This document shows, one piece after another, positions 1 through 8,443 of a stretch of 64,000 bases of DNA; the stretch's first letter is position 1, and every line of letters begins with the position of its first letter. Made by a program: the position numbers and the translations under genes. Source of the stretch: Actinoplanes missouriensis 431 (lineage in GTDB: Bacteria; Actinomycetota; Actinomycetes; Mycobacteriales; Micromonosporaceae); assembly GCF_000284295.1 (NCBI RefSeq), contig NC_017093.1, positions 5,208,001-5,272,000 of the forward strand, given 5' to 3'. The notes below the pieces were generated by a model. That model did not search any database. It worked only from the letters and a program-made list of their open reading frames with translations, and had not been told where the DNA came from.

Positions 1-1
1 C

Positions 2-1168
2 ATCACGCTGCTCGACGACAGCCGCAGCCCCGCACGGCTGCCGGGTCTCTACCCCGGCGTGCCGCTGGTGATCACCGGCCGCTATCGGGGCGAGCCCGCC
101 GGACGCCTCACGGTGACCGGCCGCACCCGCGACGACCAGGACTTCCGGACCGGCGTCGCGGTCCAGCGGCGGTCCGAGCCCGCGGTCACCTCGCTCTGGG
201 CACGGGCCCGGGTCCGGGACCTCGAGGATGCGTACGCGGCCGGCGACCACCATCGGGAGCAGGAGATCGTCAGTACCTCGCTGCGGTTCGGGGTGTTGTG
301 CCGGTTCACGGCGTATGTGGCCGTCGACCAGCGCGTGGTCAACGAGGGTGGTCAGGGGAAACGGGTGACGCAGCCGGTCGAGTACCCGTCCGGCTGGGAG
401 CCGCCCGTCGCCTCGCCGCCCACGCACGGCTTCGGCGTCGCCGGGGTGTCGCCGTTCGTCGCGGCTGACGCCGGGCCGCCGCTCTCCGCTCCGCCGGTCC
501 CGCCCGCCGGTCCCGCCCCGTTCGCTCCCCCGCCGTCACCCGCTCCGGCCGGCCCCGGCTACCGCCCGTTGCGAGCGCAGGGCGCGGTGCACGGCGCTCC
601 GCCACAGCGCGCCGGAGCGCAAGGCGGCGGAGGAGGACACGGCAGCGGAGGGCACGGCGGCGGAGCGCAAGGCGGCGGGGTGCTGGGCGTCCCCGCTGGT
701 CCGGCGCCTCGTGGCTTCCTCACCCCGGCGGCGGCACGCGCGCGGCGGACCGGCGTCTCGCCGACCGCCGACGCCGAGATGAGCATCGCGGAACTGCGCG
801 ATCTCGTCGCCGTCGAGGCCGGCCGCCTCCGCGAGGCCGCCACGCTTCCCGTCGCGGACCGGCGCGACCTGCTCGACGACCTGGCGAGCCGCTTGGACGT
901 GCTGCTCGCCTCCGTCGCCGACAGCGCGGCGGACATGCTGCGCACGCTCGTCGGGCTGTTGCGGGGCTCCGCTCCCCTCGACGAGAAGTGGGCGACAGCG
1001 GCGCGTGTGCTGTCCGAGTTCGGGTCACCGGGCACCGGAAGCGCCCCGAGCAGCGGGACCGGAGGCACTCAAGGCAGCGACAGTGCCGACGGCGGTGGGA
1101 GCGCGAGCGAGACCGGCGCCGGCTCCTCGACGAGCTCGAAGAAGTCCAAACCGTTCTGGAAGCGCTGA
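2..1168 (+). CDS. VIT/VWA domain protein, C-terminal part (5' truncated)
   Basis: The frame is open from base 2 of the window, so the true start lies upstream. The first about 110 residues (GRYRG near the start, then LWARARVRDLED and STSLRFGVLCRFTAYVAVD) match, from memory, the end of actinobacterial VIT/von Willebrand factor A proteins, where this segment follows the metal-binding VWA fold and ends at a PSGWEPP-type motif. After that comes about 120 residues of Pro/Ala- and Gly-rich low-complexity linker, then a helical stretch (about residues 240-330) and a Ser/Gly-rich tail ending in KKSKPFWKR. Such proteins are thought to be surface or secreted adhesion-like proteins, but the function here is not shown. 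Only the C-terminal part is visible; the VWA MIDAS motif would be outside the window. The next gene (1329) is on the same strand after 160 bp. Confidence 0.7.
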   Translation: MTLLDDSRSPARLPGLYPGVPLVITGRYRGEPAGRLTVTGRTRDDQDFRTGVAVQRRSEPAVTSLWARARVRDLEDAYAAGDHHREQEIVSTSLRFGVLCRFTAYVAVDQRVVNEGGQGKRVTQPVEYPSGWEPPVASPPTHGFGVAGVSPFVAADAGPPLSAPPVPPAGPAPFAPPPSPAPAGPGYRPLRAQGAVHGAPPQRAGAQGGGGGHGSGGHGGGAQGGGVLGVPAGPAPRGFLTPAAARARRTGVSPTADAEMSIAELRDLVAVEAGRLREAATLPVADRRDLLDDLASRLDVLLASVADSAADMLRTLVGLLRGSAPLDEKWATAARVLSEFGSPGTGSAPSSGTGGTQGSDSADGGGSASETGAGSSTSSKKSKPFWKR

Positions 1169-1328
1169 ATCGGCAGAGGCGGGCCCGCTGAGTCAGGAGG
1201 TGAGAGCCGGCGCCATCAGTGAGGGGAACCGATCCGGCCCTGCGGATCGACCGGAGGGCCCCCACGCCGCTCCGCTCGGGCCGGTAGGTTGGTTCATCGG
1301 TGTGCCTGAGCGGGGGGTGGTGTAGTCA

Positions 1329-2312
1329 GTGGGTTCCGTAGGCGAGGACGGCGGCGACAACCGGGAACCGCTGCTGGTTCGGCCGTTCGTTCTGGCGGAC
1401 GACGAGCCGCGCGGCACGTCCCCGTCCGCGCAGACCTGGCCGGCCGACCCGACGCGGGAGATCCCGACCCAGGTGATTCCCGCGGTGCCGGCTGCGGATC
1501 CGGGTGCGGCGAAGCCCCGCGACCGTCGCTGGCGCCGCCCCGCGCTGCTGATCGGCGCCGGGGTGGCGGCGGTGCTCGCCGTCGCCGGTTATGCCGTGGT
1601 ACGCCCGGCGCTGCAGCCGGCGGTCTCGACGTCGCTGCCCGACCAGTCGCTGCCGGTCGTGACCGGTCCGGCGCCGTCGCCGAGCGCGACCGCCCCCAGT
1701 GCTGCGCCGACCGGCGACGCGGGGAACGACGCGGCGGGCACCGGAACCGGCGAGACCGACAGCGGCGGCACTGCGGACAGCACCGCCGCCACCACGGATC
1801 CCGCCACGGCGACGCCGTCGTCATCGACGACGACACAGCCGGCCGCTCCCACCGCTGCGGCGAGCACCACGACCGCCGCCGCGCCCGCCACGACGACCGC
1901 GGCGGCCCCGCCGGCCGACCTGGTTCCGCCGGCGACGCTCGTCGAACCGCGGGGTTCGCTGGTCAGCAGCAACGGTCTCTGCCTCGACCTGCAGGGCGGC
2001 GAGGCCGGTGACGGTGTCGACGTGCACGTCGACGACTGCAACGGCACCAGCCCGCAGCGGTGGCGGCTGAACTCCGACAAGACTCTCGAAGTGCTCGACA
2101 TGTGCGCGAACCTGGTCGGCTACGGCGGCGTCGAGCTGATCCGGTGCGACACCCGCACCACGGCGCAGTGGGCGTTCGGCGAGAACGGCCAGCTCACCAA
2201 CGCGGCGAACGGCATGTGCCTGACCGATCCGTATTCCGGCGCCCGGCCCGGCAAACAGGTCTTCGTCGTCCGGTGCACGGGCGGGAACAACCAGCGCTGG
2301 TCCTTCCGCTGA
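1329..2312 (+). CDS. membrane-anchored ricin B-type (beta-trefoil) lectin protein
   Basis: 327 residues from a GTG start. Residues 1-70 are cytosolic and charged (RDRRWRR just before the membrane), about 72-95 form one transmembrane helix (LLIGAGVAAVLAVAGYAVV), about 95-200 are a Ser/Thr/Ala/Pro linker typical of an extracytoplasmic stalk, and about 200-327 form a ricin-B carbohydrate-binding domain. The domain shows SSNGLCLDLQGG, QRWRLN, a middle CANLVGYG repeat, NGMCLTDPYSG and the terminal NNQRWSFR, i.e. QxW repeats and paired cysteines. It is likely a type II membrane protein displaying a lectin outside the cell. The ligand is unknown and no catalytic domain is present. It is followed by tandem repeats and a bidirectional hairpin terminator. 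Confidence 0.85.
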   Translation: MGSVGEDGGDNREPLLVRPFVLADDEPRGTSPSAQTWPADPTREIPTQVIPAVPAADPGAAKPRDRRWRRPALLIGAGVAAVLAVAGYAVVRPALQPAVSTSLPDQSLPVVTGPAPSPSATAPSAAPTGDAGNDAAGTGTGETDSGGTADSTAATTDPATATPSSSTTTQPAAPTAAASTTTAAAPATTTAAAPPADLVPPATLVEPRGSLVSSNGLCLDLQGGEAGDGVDVHVDDCNGTSPQRWRLNSDKTLEVLDMCANLVGYGGVELIRCDTRTTAQWAFGENGQLTNAANGMCLTDPYSGARPGKQVFVVRCTGGNNQRWSFR

Positions 2313-2340
2313 TCGGCGGAAGCGCCGCCGCAGCACCGCC

Positions 2341-2449
2341 CAGCCGAAACGCCACCGCCACGCACCGCAGCGCCACGCAGCCGAAACACCGCCACTCGCA
2401 CCGCAGCGCCACGCAGCCGAAACACCGCCATCGCACCGCAGCGCCACGC
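2341..2449. repeat. short tandem repeat downstream of the lectin gene
   Basis: A 34-bp unit beginning CGCACCGCAGCGCCACGC occurs at 2361-2394 and again at 2397-2430, followed by a partial third copy at 2432-2449; a further degenerate half-copy (CAGCCGAAACGCCACCGCCA) lies at 2341-2360. The stretch is non-coding, between convergent genes. No function is evident; slippage expansion is the simplest explanation. Confidence 0.75.
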
Positions 2450-2539
2450 GGCCGGAGCGCCGCGGCCGCACCGCAGCACCGCCCCGCTGAAACGCCGCCG
2501 GCACAAGCACCGGCGCAACCTGGCCCAAGAGCCGCAGAG

Positions 2540-2578
2540 CCGACAGCGCCGGCCGGGAGACCCGGTCGGCGCTGTCGG
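2540..2578. terminator. bidirectional hairpin terminator between lectin and sugar permease genes
   Basis: Perfect 11-bp arms CCGACAGCGCC (2540-2550) and GGCGCTGTCGG (2568-2578), with a partly complementary interior (GGCCGGG/CCCGGTC). It lies between convergent stop codons at 2312 and 2599. There is no clear U-tract, as is common in high-GC actinobacteria. Confidence 0.75.
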
Positions 2579-2598
2579 TGCGAACTGCCCGCGGAAAC

Positions 2599-3828
2599 CT
2601 ACTTGCCGCGCCGCTTGTTCAGGAAGTCGAACGCGACGGCCGCGATCAGCACCAGGCCCTTGATGGTCTGCTGCCAGGCCGGGTCCACGTTCATGATCGA
2701 CAGGCCCATGTTGAGCACGCCCATGATGAGCGCGCCGATGATGGCGCCGGTGATCTTGCCGACGCCGCCGTTGACGGCGGTGCCACCGATGAAGGCGGCG
2801 GCGATGGCGTCGAGCTCGAAGTTGCTGCCGGCGGCGGCGACCGCGGCGCCGGCCCGGGAGGTGGTGACCACCGCGGCGACACCGGCGAGCAGGCCCATGT
2901 TCACGAAGAGCATGAAGTTGACCCGCTTGGTCTTCACACCGCTGAGCATCGCGGCGGGCAGGTTGCCGCCCATCGCGTAGATGTGCCGGCCGAAGATCGT
3001 GTTGTTCATGACGAACGTGTAGATCATGACCAGCGCGCCGACGATGATCAGCACGATCGGGGTGCCACCGGCGCTCTTGGCGAGCAGGTAGGTGATGTAG
3101 CCGATCACCACGACGAAGAGCACGATCTTGCCGATGAACGCGGCGAACGGCTCGGTGCGCAGGTCGTTCTTGACCAGCTCGTGACGGGTGCGGATCTGGC
3201 TGACCACCAGGCCCCCGATCGCCAGCAGACCGATCAGCACGGTGAGGCCGTCGAGGGCGCCGAGGAAGCCGAGCGCGTTCGGCAGCGAGCCGTTGCTGAT
3301 GTCGTTGAAGCCGGTCGGCAGGCCGGAGACGGTGGTGCCGACCAGGACGATCGCCAGACCACGGAAGATCAGCTGGCCGCCGAGGGTCACGATGAAGGCG
3401 GGGATGCCGACGTACGCCACCCAGAAGCCCTGCCACATGCCGACGACGCCGCCGACCAGGACCGAGATGATCACGGCGAGGAGCCATGGCACGTTGTGAT
3501 CGGTGATCAGCAAGGCGCTGATGCCGCCGATGAAGGCCACCACCGAACCGACCGAGAGGTCGATATGGCCGGCCACGATGATCATGACCATGCCGATGGT
3601 GAGGATGAAGACGTACGCGTTCTGCTGAATCAGAGCGGCGACGTTGTTCGGGTACAGCAGCTTGCCGTCCGTCAGAATCTGGAACAGCGCGACAATCACG
3701 ACCAGCGCGATCAGGATGCCGTACTGCCCGATGTTCTGGGTCAGGTACGTCTTCAGCGATCCGCTGTCGTTCTTCTTGCTGGGCTCCGGCTGTGCCGTCG
3801 GCTGCGCCAGCGTGGTGGAAGCGCTCAC
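2599..3828 (-). CDS. monosaccharide ABC transporter permease (MmsB/XylH type)
   Basis: 409-residue inner-membrane permease of the BPD_transp_2 (ribose/xylose/multiple sugar) family. A cytosolic N-terminus of about 30 residues (QPEPSKKNDSGSLK) precedes about 10 hydrophobic helices. Family signatures are VAGHIDLSVGSV (about 85-96), GIPAFIVTLGG, the EAA-like loop MGGNLPAAMLSGV and AAAFIGGTAVNGGVGK near the C-terminus. It forms the membrane channel for the ATPase encoded just upstream, whose stop overlaps this start by 4 bp (3825-3828), so the two are translationally coupled. The gene order binding protein - ATPase - permease, divergent from a ROK regulator, is the usual arrangement for xylose or mixed-sugar importers. 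Exact substrate is inferred only. Confidence 0.92.
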   Translation of the reverse strand: MSASTTLAQPTAQPEPSKKNDSGSLKTYLTQNIGQYGILIALVVIVALFQILTDGKLLYPNNVAALIQQNAYVFILTIGMVMIIVAGHIDLSVGSVVAFIGGISALLITDHNVPWLLAVIISVLVGGVVGMWQGFWVAYVGIPAFIVTLGGQLIFRGLAIVLVGTTVSGLPTGFNDISNGSLPNALGFLGALDGLTVLIGLLAIGGLVVSQIRTRHELVKNDLRTEPFAAFIGKIVLFVVVIGYITYLLAKSAGGTPIVLIIVGALVMIYTFVMNNTIFGRHIYAMGGNLPAAMLSGVKTKRVNFMLFVNMGLLAGVAAVVTTSRAGAAVAAAGSNFELDAIAAAFIGGTAVNGGVGKITGAIIGALIMGVLNMGLSIMNVDPAWQQTIKGLVLIAAVAFDFLNKRRGK

Positions 3829-5381
3829 CGCGTTGCTCCGCTCTTCTCCTGGGTCATGTAGCGCATGAGGCTCTCCTGGTTCGCCTCGGCGCGGGGGATC
3901 TGTCCGGTGACTCGACCCTGGCTCATCGCGTAGATCCGGTCACAGATGCCGAGCAGCTCGGGCAGCTCGGAGGAGATCACGATGACTGCCTTGCCGGAGT
4001 CGGCAAGTTTGTTGATGATCTCGTAGATCTCGAACTTGGCGCCGACGTCGATGCCCCGCGTCGGCTCGTCGAGGATCAGCACCTCGGGCTCGGTGAAGAG
4101 CCACTTGCTCAGCACGACCTTCTGCTGGTTACCGCCGGACAGCTTGCCGACCACGGCATCGACACTGTTCGCCTTGGTCTTCATGTCCTTGCGGAACCGC
4201 TCGGCCCAGTTGACCTCCTGCGCGCCGTTGACGACGCCCAGCTTGGAGATCCGCTTGAGGTTGGCCGAGGTGGTGTTGCGCTTGATGTCCTCGATCAGGT
4301 TGAGGCCGAAGTGCTTGCGGTCCTCGGTCGCGTACGCGAGACCGTGCTCGATCGCCGCGTCGACCGTCTTGACCGAGATCTCCTTGCCGTGCAGGAAGAC
4401 CTTGCCGGAGATGTTCGCGCCGTAGCTGCGGCCGAAGACGCTCATCGCGAGCTCGGTGCGGCCGGCGCCCATCAGGCCGGCGATGCCGACGATCTCGCCG
4501 GCCCGGACGTTCAGGTTGGCGTGGTCGACGACGACCCGGGAGGAATCGTTCGGGTGGTGCACGGTCCAGTCCTCGATCCGCAGGACCTCTTCGCCGATCT
4601 TCGGCGTGTGGTCCGGGTAGCGGTGCGCGAGGTCCCGGCCGACCATGCCGCGGATGATGCGGTCCTCGGTGACCGGTTCGGCGCCGTGCATGTCGAGGGT
4701 CTCGATGCTCTGGCCGTCGCGGATGATCGTCGTGCTGTCGGCGATCGCGGCGATCTCGTTCAGCTTGTGCGAGATGATGATCGACGTAATGCCCTGGTCA
4801 CGCAGGTGGCGGAGCAGATCCAGCAGGTGCGCGCTGTCCTCGTCGTTGAGCGCCGCGGTGGGCTCGTCGAGGATGAGCAGCTTGACCTTCTTCGAGAGCG
4901 CCTTGGCGATCTCCACGAGCTGCTGCTTGCCGACGCCGATGTCCATGATCTTGGTGTCGGGGGCCTCGTTGAGGCCGACGCGGGCGAGCAGCTCGGACGC
5001 CTGCTTGTTGGTCTGCGCCCAGTTGATGACGCCGCCCTTGGCCCGCTCGTTGCCGAGGAAGATGTTCTCGGCGATCGAGAGGTACGGGCTGAGCGCCAGC
5101 TCCTGGTGAATGATGACGATGCCGAGCTCCTCGGAGTCCCGGACCGTCTTGAACCGGCCGACCTCGCCCTCGAAGACGATGTCGCCGTCATAGGTGCCGT
5201 ACGGGTAGACGCCGCTGAGCACCTTCATCAGGGTCGACTTGCCGGCCCCGTTCTCGCCACAAATGGCGTGAACCTCCCCGCGGGCCACGCTGAGCGTGAC
5301 GTCCGAGAGCGCTTTGACGCCGGGGAAGGTCTTCGTAATGCCCCGCATCTCCAGAATCGGGGTCTTGTCGTCGTTGGCCAT
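3825..5381 (-). CDS. sugar ABC transporter ATP-binding protein (two ABC domains, MmsA/XylG type)
   Basis: 518 residues from the ATG at 5381 (MANDDKTP), chosen because the family starts shortly before the MRGITKTFPGVKAL motif. Two nucleotide-binding domains are fused: domain 1 (about 10-240) with Walker A GENGAGKST, a degenerate signature VGKQQLVEIAKAL and Walker B LLILDEPTAAL; domain 2 (about 260-510) with LSGGNQQKVVLSKWL and VLILDEPTRGID. The second Walker A is degenerate (GLMGAGRTE), as is normal for the RbsA/XylG/MglA family. It energises the permease encoded 4 bp overlapping downstream. A 130-bp gap to the upstream binding-protein gene holds a large stem-loop. Confidence 0.93.
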   Translation of the reverse strand: MANDDKTPILEMRGITKTFPGVKALSDVTLSVARGEVHAICGENGAGKSTLMKVLSGVYPYGTYDGDIVFEGEVGRFKTVRDSEELGIVIIHQELALSPYLSIAENIFLGNERAKGGVINWAQTNKQASELLARVGLNEAPDTKIMDIGVGKQQLVEIAKALSKKVKLLILDEPTAALNDEDSAHLLDLLRHLRDQGITSIIISHKLNEIAAIADSTTIIRDGQSIETLDMHGAEPVTEDRIIRGMVGRDLAHRYPDHTPKIGEEVLRIEDWTVHHPNDSSRVVVDHANLNVRAGEIVGIAGLMGAGRTELAMSVFGRSYGANISGKVFLHGKEISVKTVDAAIEHGLAYATEDRKHFGLNLIEDIKRNTTSANLKRISKLGVVNGAQEVNWAERFRKDMKTKANSVDAVVGKLSGGNQQKVVLSKWLFTEPEVLILDEPTRGIDVGAKFEIYEIINKLADSGKAVIVISSELPELLGICDRIYAMSQGRVTGQIPRAEANQESLMRYMTQEKSGATR

Positions 5382-5419
5382 CACAACTCGCTTGCTGTAG
5401 GGGGTCGGACCGGGGCCTT

Positions 5420-5486
5420 GGCCGGCCGATTCTCCAAGATCGAATCCTGAAAGCTCCAAGATCGAATCCCGGAGAATCGGCCGGCC
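5420..5486 (-). promoter_or_regulatory. intergenic stem-loop with internal direct repeats
   Basis: Perfect 16-bp inverted repeat: GGCCGGCCGATTCTCC at 5420-5435 pairs with GGAGAATCGGCCGGCC at 5471-5486. Inside the loop side a 16-bp direct repeat CTCCAAGATCGAATCC occurs at 5432-5447 and 5454-5469. It sits between the stop of the binding-protein gene (5511) and the start of the ATPase gene (5381). The likely role is to stabilise or partly terminate the transcript so that the binding protein is made in excess over the ATPase and permease, a known arrangement in binding-protein operons; this is inference. Confidence 0.65.
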
Positions 5487-5510
5487 GGTCCCAGCAAGAG
5501 CTGAGGGGCG

Positions 5511-6629
5511 TTACAGGCCGAGCTTGTCGGCGGTGTAGAAGCCGGACTCGACGAGCTTCGTCTTGACGTCGTCCTTGGTGACGACGACCGGCGGCAGGAG
5601 GTACGAGGGAACGACCTTGACACCGTTGTTGTAGGTGGTGGTGTCGTTCGTCTCGACGGTCTCGCCCTTGATGATCTGGTCGGTCATCTTGGAGACCTGC
5701 TCACCCAGGGTGCGGGTGTCCTTCCAGACCGTCATCGACTGCTTGTCGGCCAGGATGTTCTTGACGTTCGCCAGGTCGGCGTCCTGACCGGTGATGAGCG
5801 GCCAGTCGGTGCCCGGTTTGTAGCCCTGGGACTCGAGCGACTGCTCGATGCCCAGCGCCAGCGAGTCGTTCGGGGAGAGAACGACGTCGACCTTCTTGCC
5901 GCCCGTGTAGTACGAGTTCAGGCGGTTGTCCATCTCCGACTGGGCCTTCTGCGAGGTCCAGCCGTCGATCGAGACGTTCTTCCAGTCGTCGTTGCTGGAG
6001 AGCTTCTTGCCGGACGGGATGACCAGCTTGCCGCTGTCCACGTACGGCTTGAGGACGTCCCACGCGCCGGAGAAGAAGAACTTGGCGTTGTTGTCGTCCG
6101 ACGAGCCGGAGAAGGGCTCGAGGTTGAACGGGCCCTTGCCGTCCTTGAGGCCGAGCTTGTCCACGATGAACTCACCCTGGAGCTTGCCGACCTGGTAGTT
6201 GTCGAAGGTCGCGTAGTAGTCGACGTTCTTGGTCGAGTTGATCAGGCGGTCGTACGCGATGACCTTGATGTTCTGCTGCGCGGCCTTGTCGAGGACCGGG
6301 CCCAGGGCGGTGCCGTCGATCGACGCGATCACCAGAACCTTCGGGTTCTGGTTGATCATGTTCTGGATCTGGGTGATCTGCTGGTCGACCTTGTTGTCGG
6401 CGTACTGCAGCGACGTCTCGTAGCCGGCCTTCTTCAGCAGCTCGTCAAGGTACGCACCGTCGTTGTTCCAGCGCTCGAGGCTCTTCGTCGGCATCGCGAT
6501 GCCGACGAGGTTGCTCGAGCCACCGCCCGAGCTGGAGCTGTCCTCGTCGCGAGTGCTGCTGCAACCCGACGCCGCGGCCAGAGTCGCGGCCAGGGTGACC
6601 GCCGCGAGAACCCGGAAGTTCTTGGACAC
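5511..6629 (-). CDS. sugar ABC transporter substrate-binding lipoprotein (XylF/ChvE-like)
   Basis: 372 residues from a GTG at 6629 preceded by AAAGGAG at ideal spacing, which decides this start over longer upstream options. Residues 1-22 are a lipoprotein signal with lipobox LAAASGC (acylated Cys at about 23) followed by a Ser/Gly-rich tether. The mature part is a periplasmic-binding-protein type I sugar-binding fold: VGIAMPTKSLERWNNDG, then ALGPVLDKAAQQNIKVIAYDRLI, PNDSLALGIEQSL and GTDWPLITGQDADLANVKNIL. These motifs fit the xylose/multiple-monosaccharide class. It captures the sugar outside the membrane and delivers it to the permease encoded downstream. Divergent from the ROK gene across a 362-bp regulatory gap. 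The exact sugar is not determinable. Confidence 0.92.
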   Translation of the reverse strand: MSKNFRVLAAVTLAATLAAASGCSSTRDEDSSSSGGGSSNLVGIAMPTKSLERWNNDGAYLDELLKKAGYETSLQYADNKVDQQITQIQNMINQNPKVLVIASIDGTALGPVLDKAAQQNIKVIAYDRLINSTKNVDYYATFDNYQVGKLQGEFIVDKLGLKDGKGPFNLEPFSGSSDDNNAKFFFSGAWDVLKPYVDSGKLVIPSGKKLSSNDDWKNVSIDGWTSQKAQSEMDNRLNSYYTGGKKVDVVLSPNDSLALGIEQSLESQGYKPGTDWPLITGQDADLANVKNILADKQSMTVWKDTRTLGEQVSKMTDQIIKGETVETNDTTTYNNGVKVVPSYLLPPVVVTKDDVKTKLVESGFYTADKLGL

Positions 6630-6704
6630 CTCGACGTCTCCTTTCGTATCGGGCCCGCAGCGATGCGGGCCGACCTTTGAGCCGGCAGGCCGATGTCTGC
6701 CGGA

Positions 6705-6913
6705 GTCTATTTGTTGGTGCGAACAACATACGCCCAAAGACGTACGCTGCACGCGGGTGACCGTAACGGCTCCGTAACACTCACTGTGAGCGACGCCTCC
6801 CACGGTAGACCCGTGATCAAGGCATCAGCCTGGATAAACATAGGTCAACTTCTGAGGCTTAGAGCACCTTGACAGCACGGGCCGTCACGGGGTGCGGGCC
6901 ATAGTATTTGTTG
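6705..6913. promoter_or_regulatory. candidate ROK-repressor operators in the divergent promoter region
   Basis: The 362-bp region between the binding-protein start (6629) and the ROK gene start (6992) has two copies of TATTTGTTG (6708-6716 and 6905-6913). The first belongs to an inverted repeat TTGTT (6711-6715) ... AACAA (6722-6726). The second is flanked by AGTA/TACT. One copy lies nearer each divergent gene. ROK sugar repressors bind AT-rich palindromes in such places, so these are proposed as operators; no binding is demonstrated. Confidence 0.4.
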
Positions 6914-6991
6914 TCTACTCCGACTAATACGCCGAGGGGTGGCCACGTACGGACCGCTATCGTGACGGCACACAGCGCGAGAGGAGCGAGG

Positions 6992-8182
6992 ATGCCGGTC
7001 AATCCCCGGGCCGCCCACCTGGCCCTGGCCCTGCGCTGCGTCGCGGAGCAGTCCGGCGCGATCTCCCGAGCCGGCATCTCCGCCGCGACCGGCCTGAACC
7101 GGTCCACCGCCTGCTCGCTGATCGAGGAGTTGATGGCCGGCGGCCTGGTCAAGGAGGTCGGCAGCCGCCGGGAGAGCTCCCGGGCCGGCCGGCCCGGAAC
7201 GGCGCTGGGCCTGCGCAACGACGGCCCGGCCGGGCTGGGCATCGACGTCAACGTCGACTACACCGCGGTCTGCGTCGTCGATCTCACCGGCGCGGTGCGC
7301 TACAAGCACGTGGTCTCCGAGGACCAGCGCGGTCAGGACACCCATGAGGTTCTCGACCGGATCGCCCGCCTGGCCCGCGGCGCGCAGAACGCGGCCGAGG
7401 CCGACGGCCTGGCCCTCTGCGGCAGTGCGGTCGCGGTCCCCGGCATCGTCGACCGCCGCGGCGCCACCGTCACGCTCGCGCCGAACCTCGGCTGGCGCGA
7501 CCTCGACGTCACCGAGGTGCTGCCGGCCGACGTGCACGGCGAGCGGGCCGCGCTCGACAACGAGGCCAACTTCGCGGCGCTCTCCGAGCAGGAGCTGATC
7601 AGGTCCGGCGCCAGCTACCTCTACGTGAGCGGCCAGATCGGCGTCGGCGCCGGCATCGTGCTCGACGGCACGCTCTACCGGGGCTCGCACGGCTGGAGCG
7701 GCGAGATCGGGCACCTCACGATCGACCGCGACGGCCCGGAGTGCCCGTGCGGCCGGCGCGGCTGCCTCGAGCGTTACGCCGGGCACGAGGCGATCCTGCG
7801 CGCCACCAGCATCTCCAGCGGCGTCGGCACCACGCTCGGCGTGCGCCCGACCGTCGACCTCATCGCCGCGCGGGCCCGGGCCGGCGACGCGCAGACCCTG
7901 GAAGCCCTCGCGACCGCCGGGCGCACGCTCGGCTTCGCGCTCGCCGGCTGCCTCAACCTGCTCGACGTCGGCACGATCGTGCTCGGCGGCATCTACCGCG
8001 ACCTCGCCCCGTGGATCGGGCCCGAGGTGGAACGCGAGGTGCGAGCCCAGTTCGTCGGCGCACGCTGGGCGGACCCCGAGGTCCGGGCCGCGGCGTACGG
8101 CGCGGAGGCGCCCGCTCTCGGGGCGGCCCGCTCGGTCGTCCGCGACGTGATCAACGATCCGATCCGCTGGCTCGCCCGATAG
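6992..8182 (+). CDS. ROK-family transcriptional regulator (XylR/NagC type)
   Basis: 396 residues from ATG 6992, preceded by GAGGAG. Residues about 5-70 are a winged-helix DNA-binding domain (AISRAGISAATGLNRSTACSLIEELMAGGLVKEVG), followed by a ROK sugar-kinase-like domain: GLGIDVNVDYTAVCVVDLTG, ALDNEANFAALSE, the G-rich loop IGVGAGIVLDGTLYRGSHGWSGEIGH and the zinc-binding cluster CPCGRRGCLERYAG, which is the ROK consensus CxCGxxGCxE. It probably represses the adjacent divergent sugar importer in the absence of the sugar, acting at the TATTTGTTG sites between them. A strong hairpin terminator follows at 8236. Confidence 0.92.
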   Translation: MPVNPRAAHLALALRCVAEQSGAISRAGISAATGLNRSTACSLIEELMAGGLVKEVGSRRESSRAGRPGTALGLRNDGPAGLGIDVNVDYTAVCVVDLTGAVRYKHVVSEDQRGQDTHEVLDRIARLARGAQNAAEADGLALCGSAVAVPGIVDRRGATVTLAPNLGWRDLDVTEVLPADVHGERAALDNEANFAALSEQELIRSGASYLYVSGQIGVGAGIVLDGTLYRGSHGWSGEIGHLTIDRDGPECPCGRRGCLERYAGHEAILRATSISSGVGTTLGVRPTVDLIAARARAGDAQTLEALATAGRTLGFALAGCLNLLDVGTIVLGGIYRDLAPWIGPEVEREVRAQFVGARWADPEVRAAAYGAEAPALGAARSVVRDVINDPIRWLAR

Positions 8183-8235
8183 CTGCCCGTTCGCGGCGGA
8201 ATGTCCGGCAGCGCGGTCATCCTGCGGCGCACAGT

Positions 8236-8267
8236 GATGTCCCGGCCCTGAAGAGGGCCGGGACATC
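8236..8267. terminator. hairpin terminator between ROK gene and lactate permease gene
   Basis: Perfect 14-bp arms GATGTCCCGGCCCT (8236-8249) and AGGGCCGGGACATC (8254-8267) with a GAAG loop. It lies between convergent genes ending at 8182 and 8444 and can serve both strands. The rest of the 261-bp gap shows no gene. Confidence 0.85.
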
Positions 8268-8443
8268 GGAGATGCCGAGATAACCGTCACAGATGGTTTA
8301 TCGGCAGGTACCCGGCAAATCCGAGTATTTCGGTCCCGCGCTTCTCGGGACAAAACCCGATCGCGAGGGTACGGCCGGAGCAGCGCCCCCGGTTTTCCGG
8401 CTTTACGTCACCCGCATTCCCGGCGTCCCGCCCGGCGCGTTCG

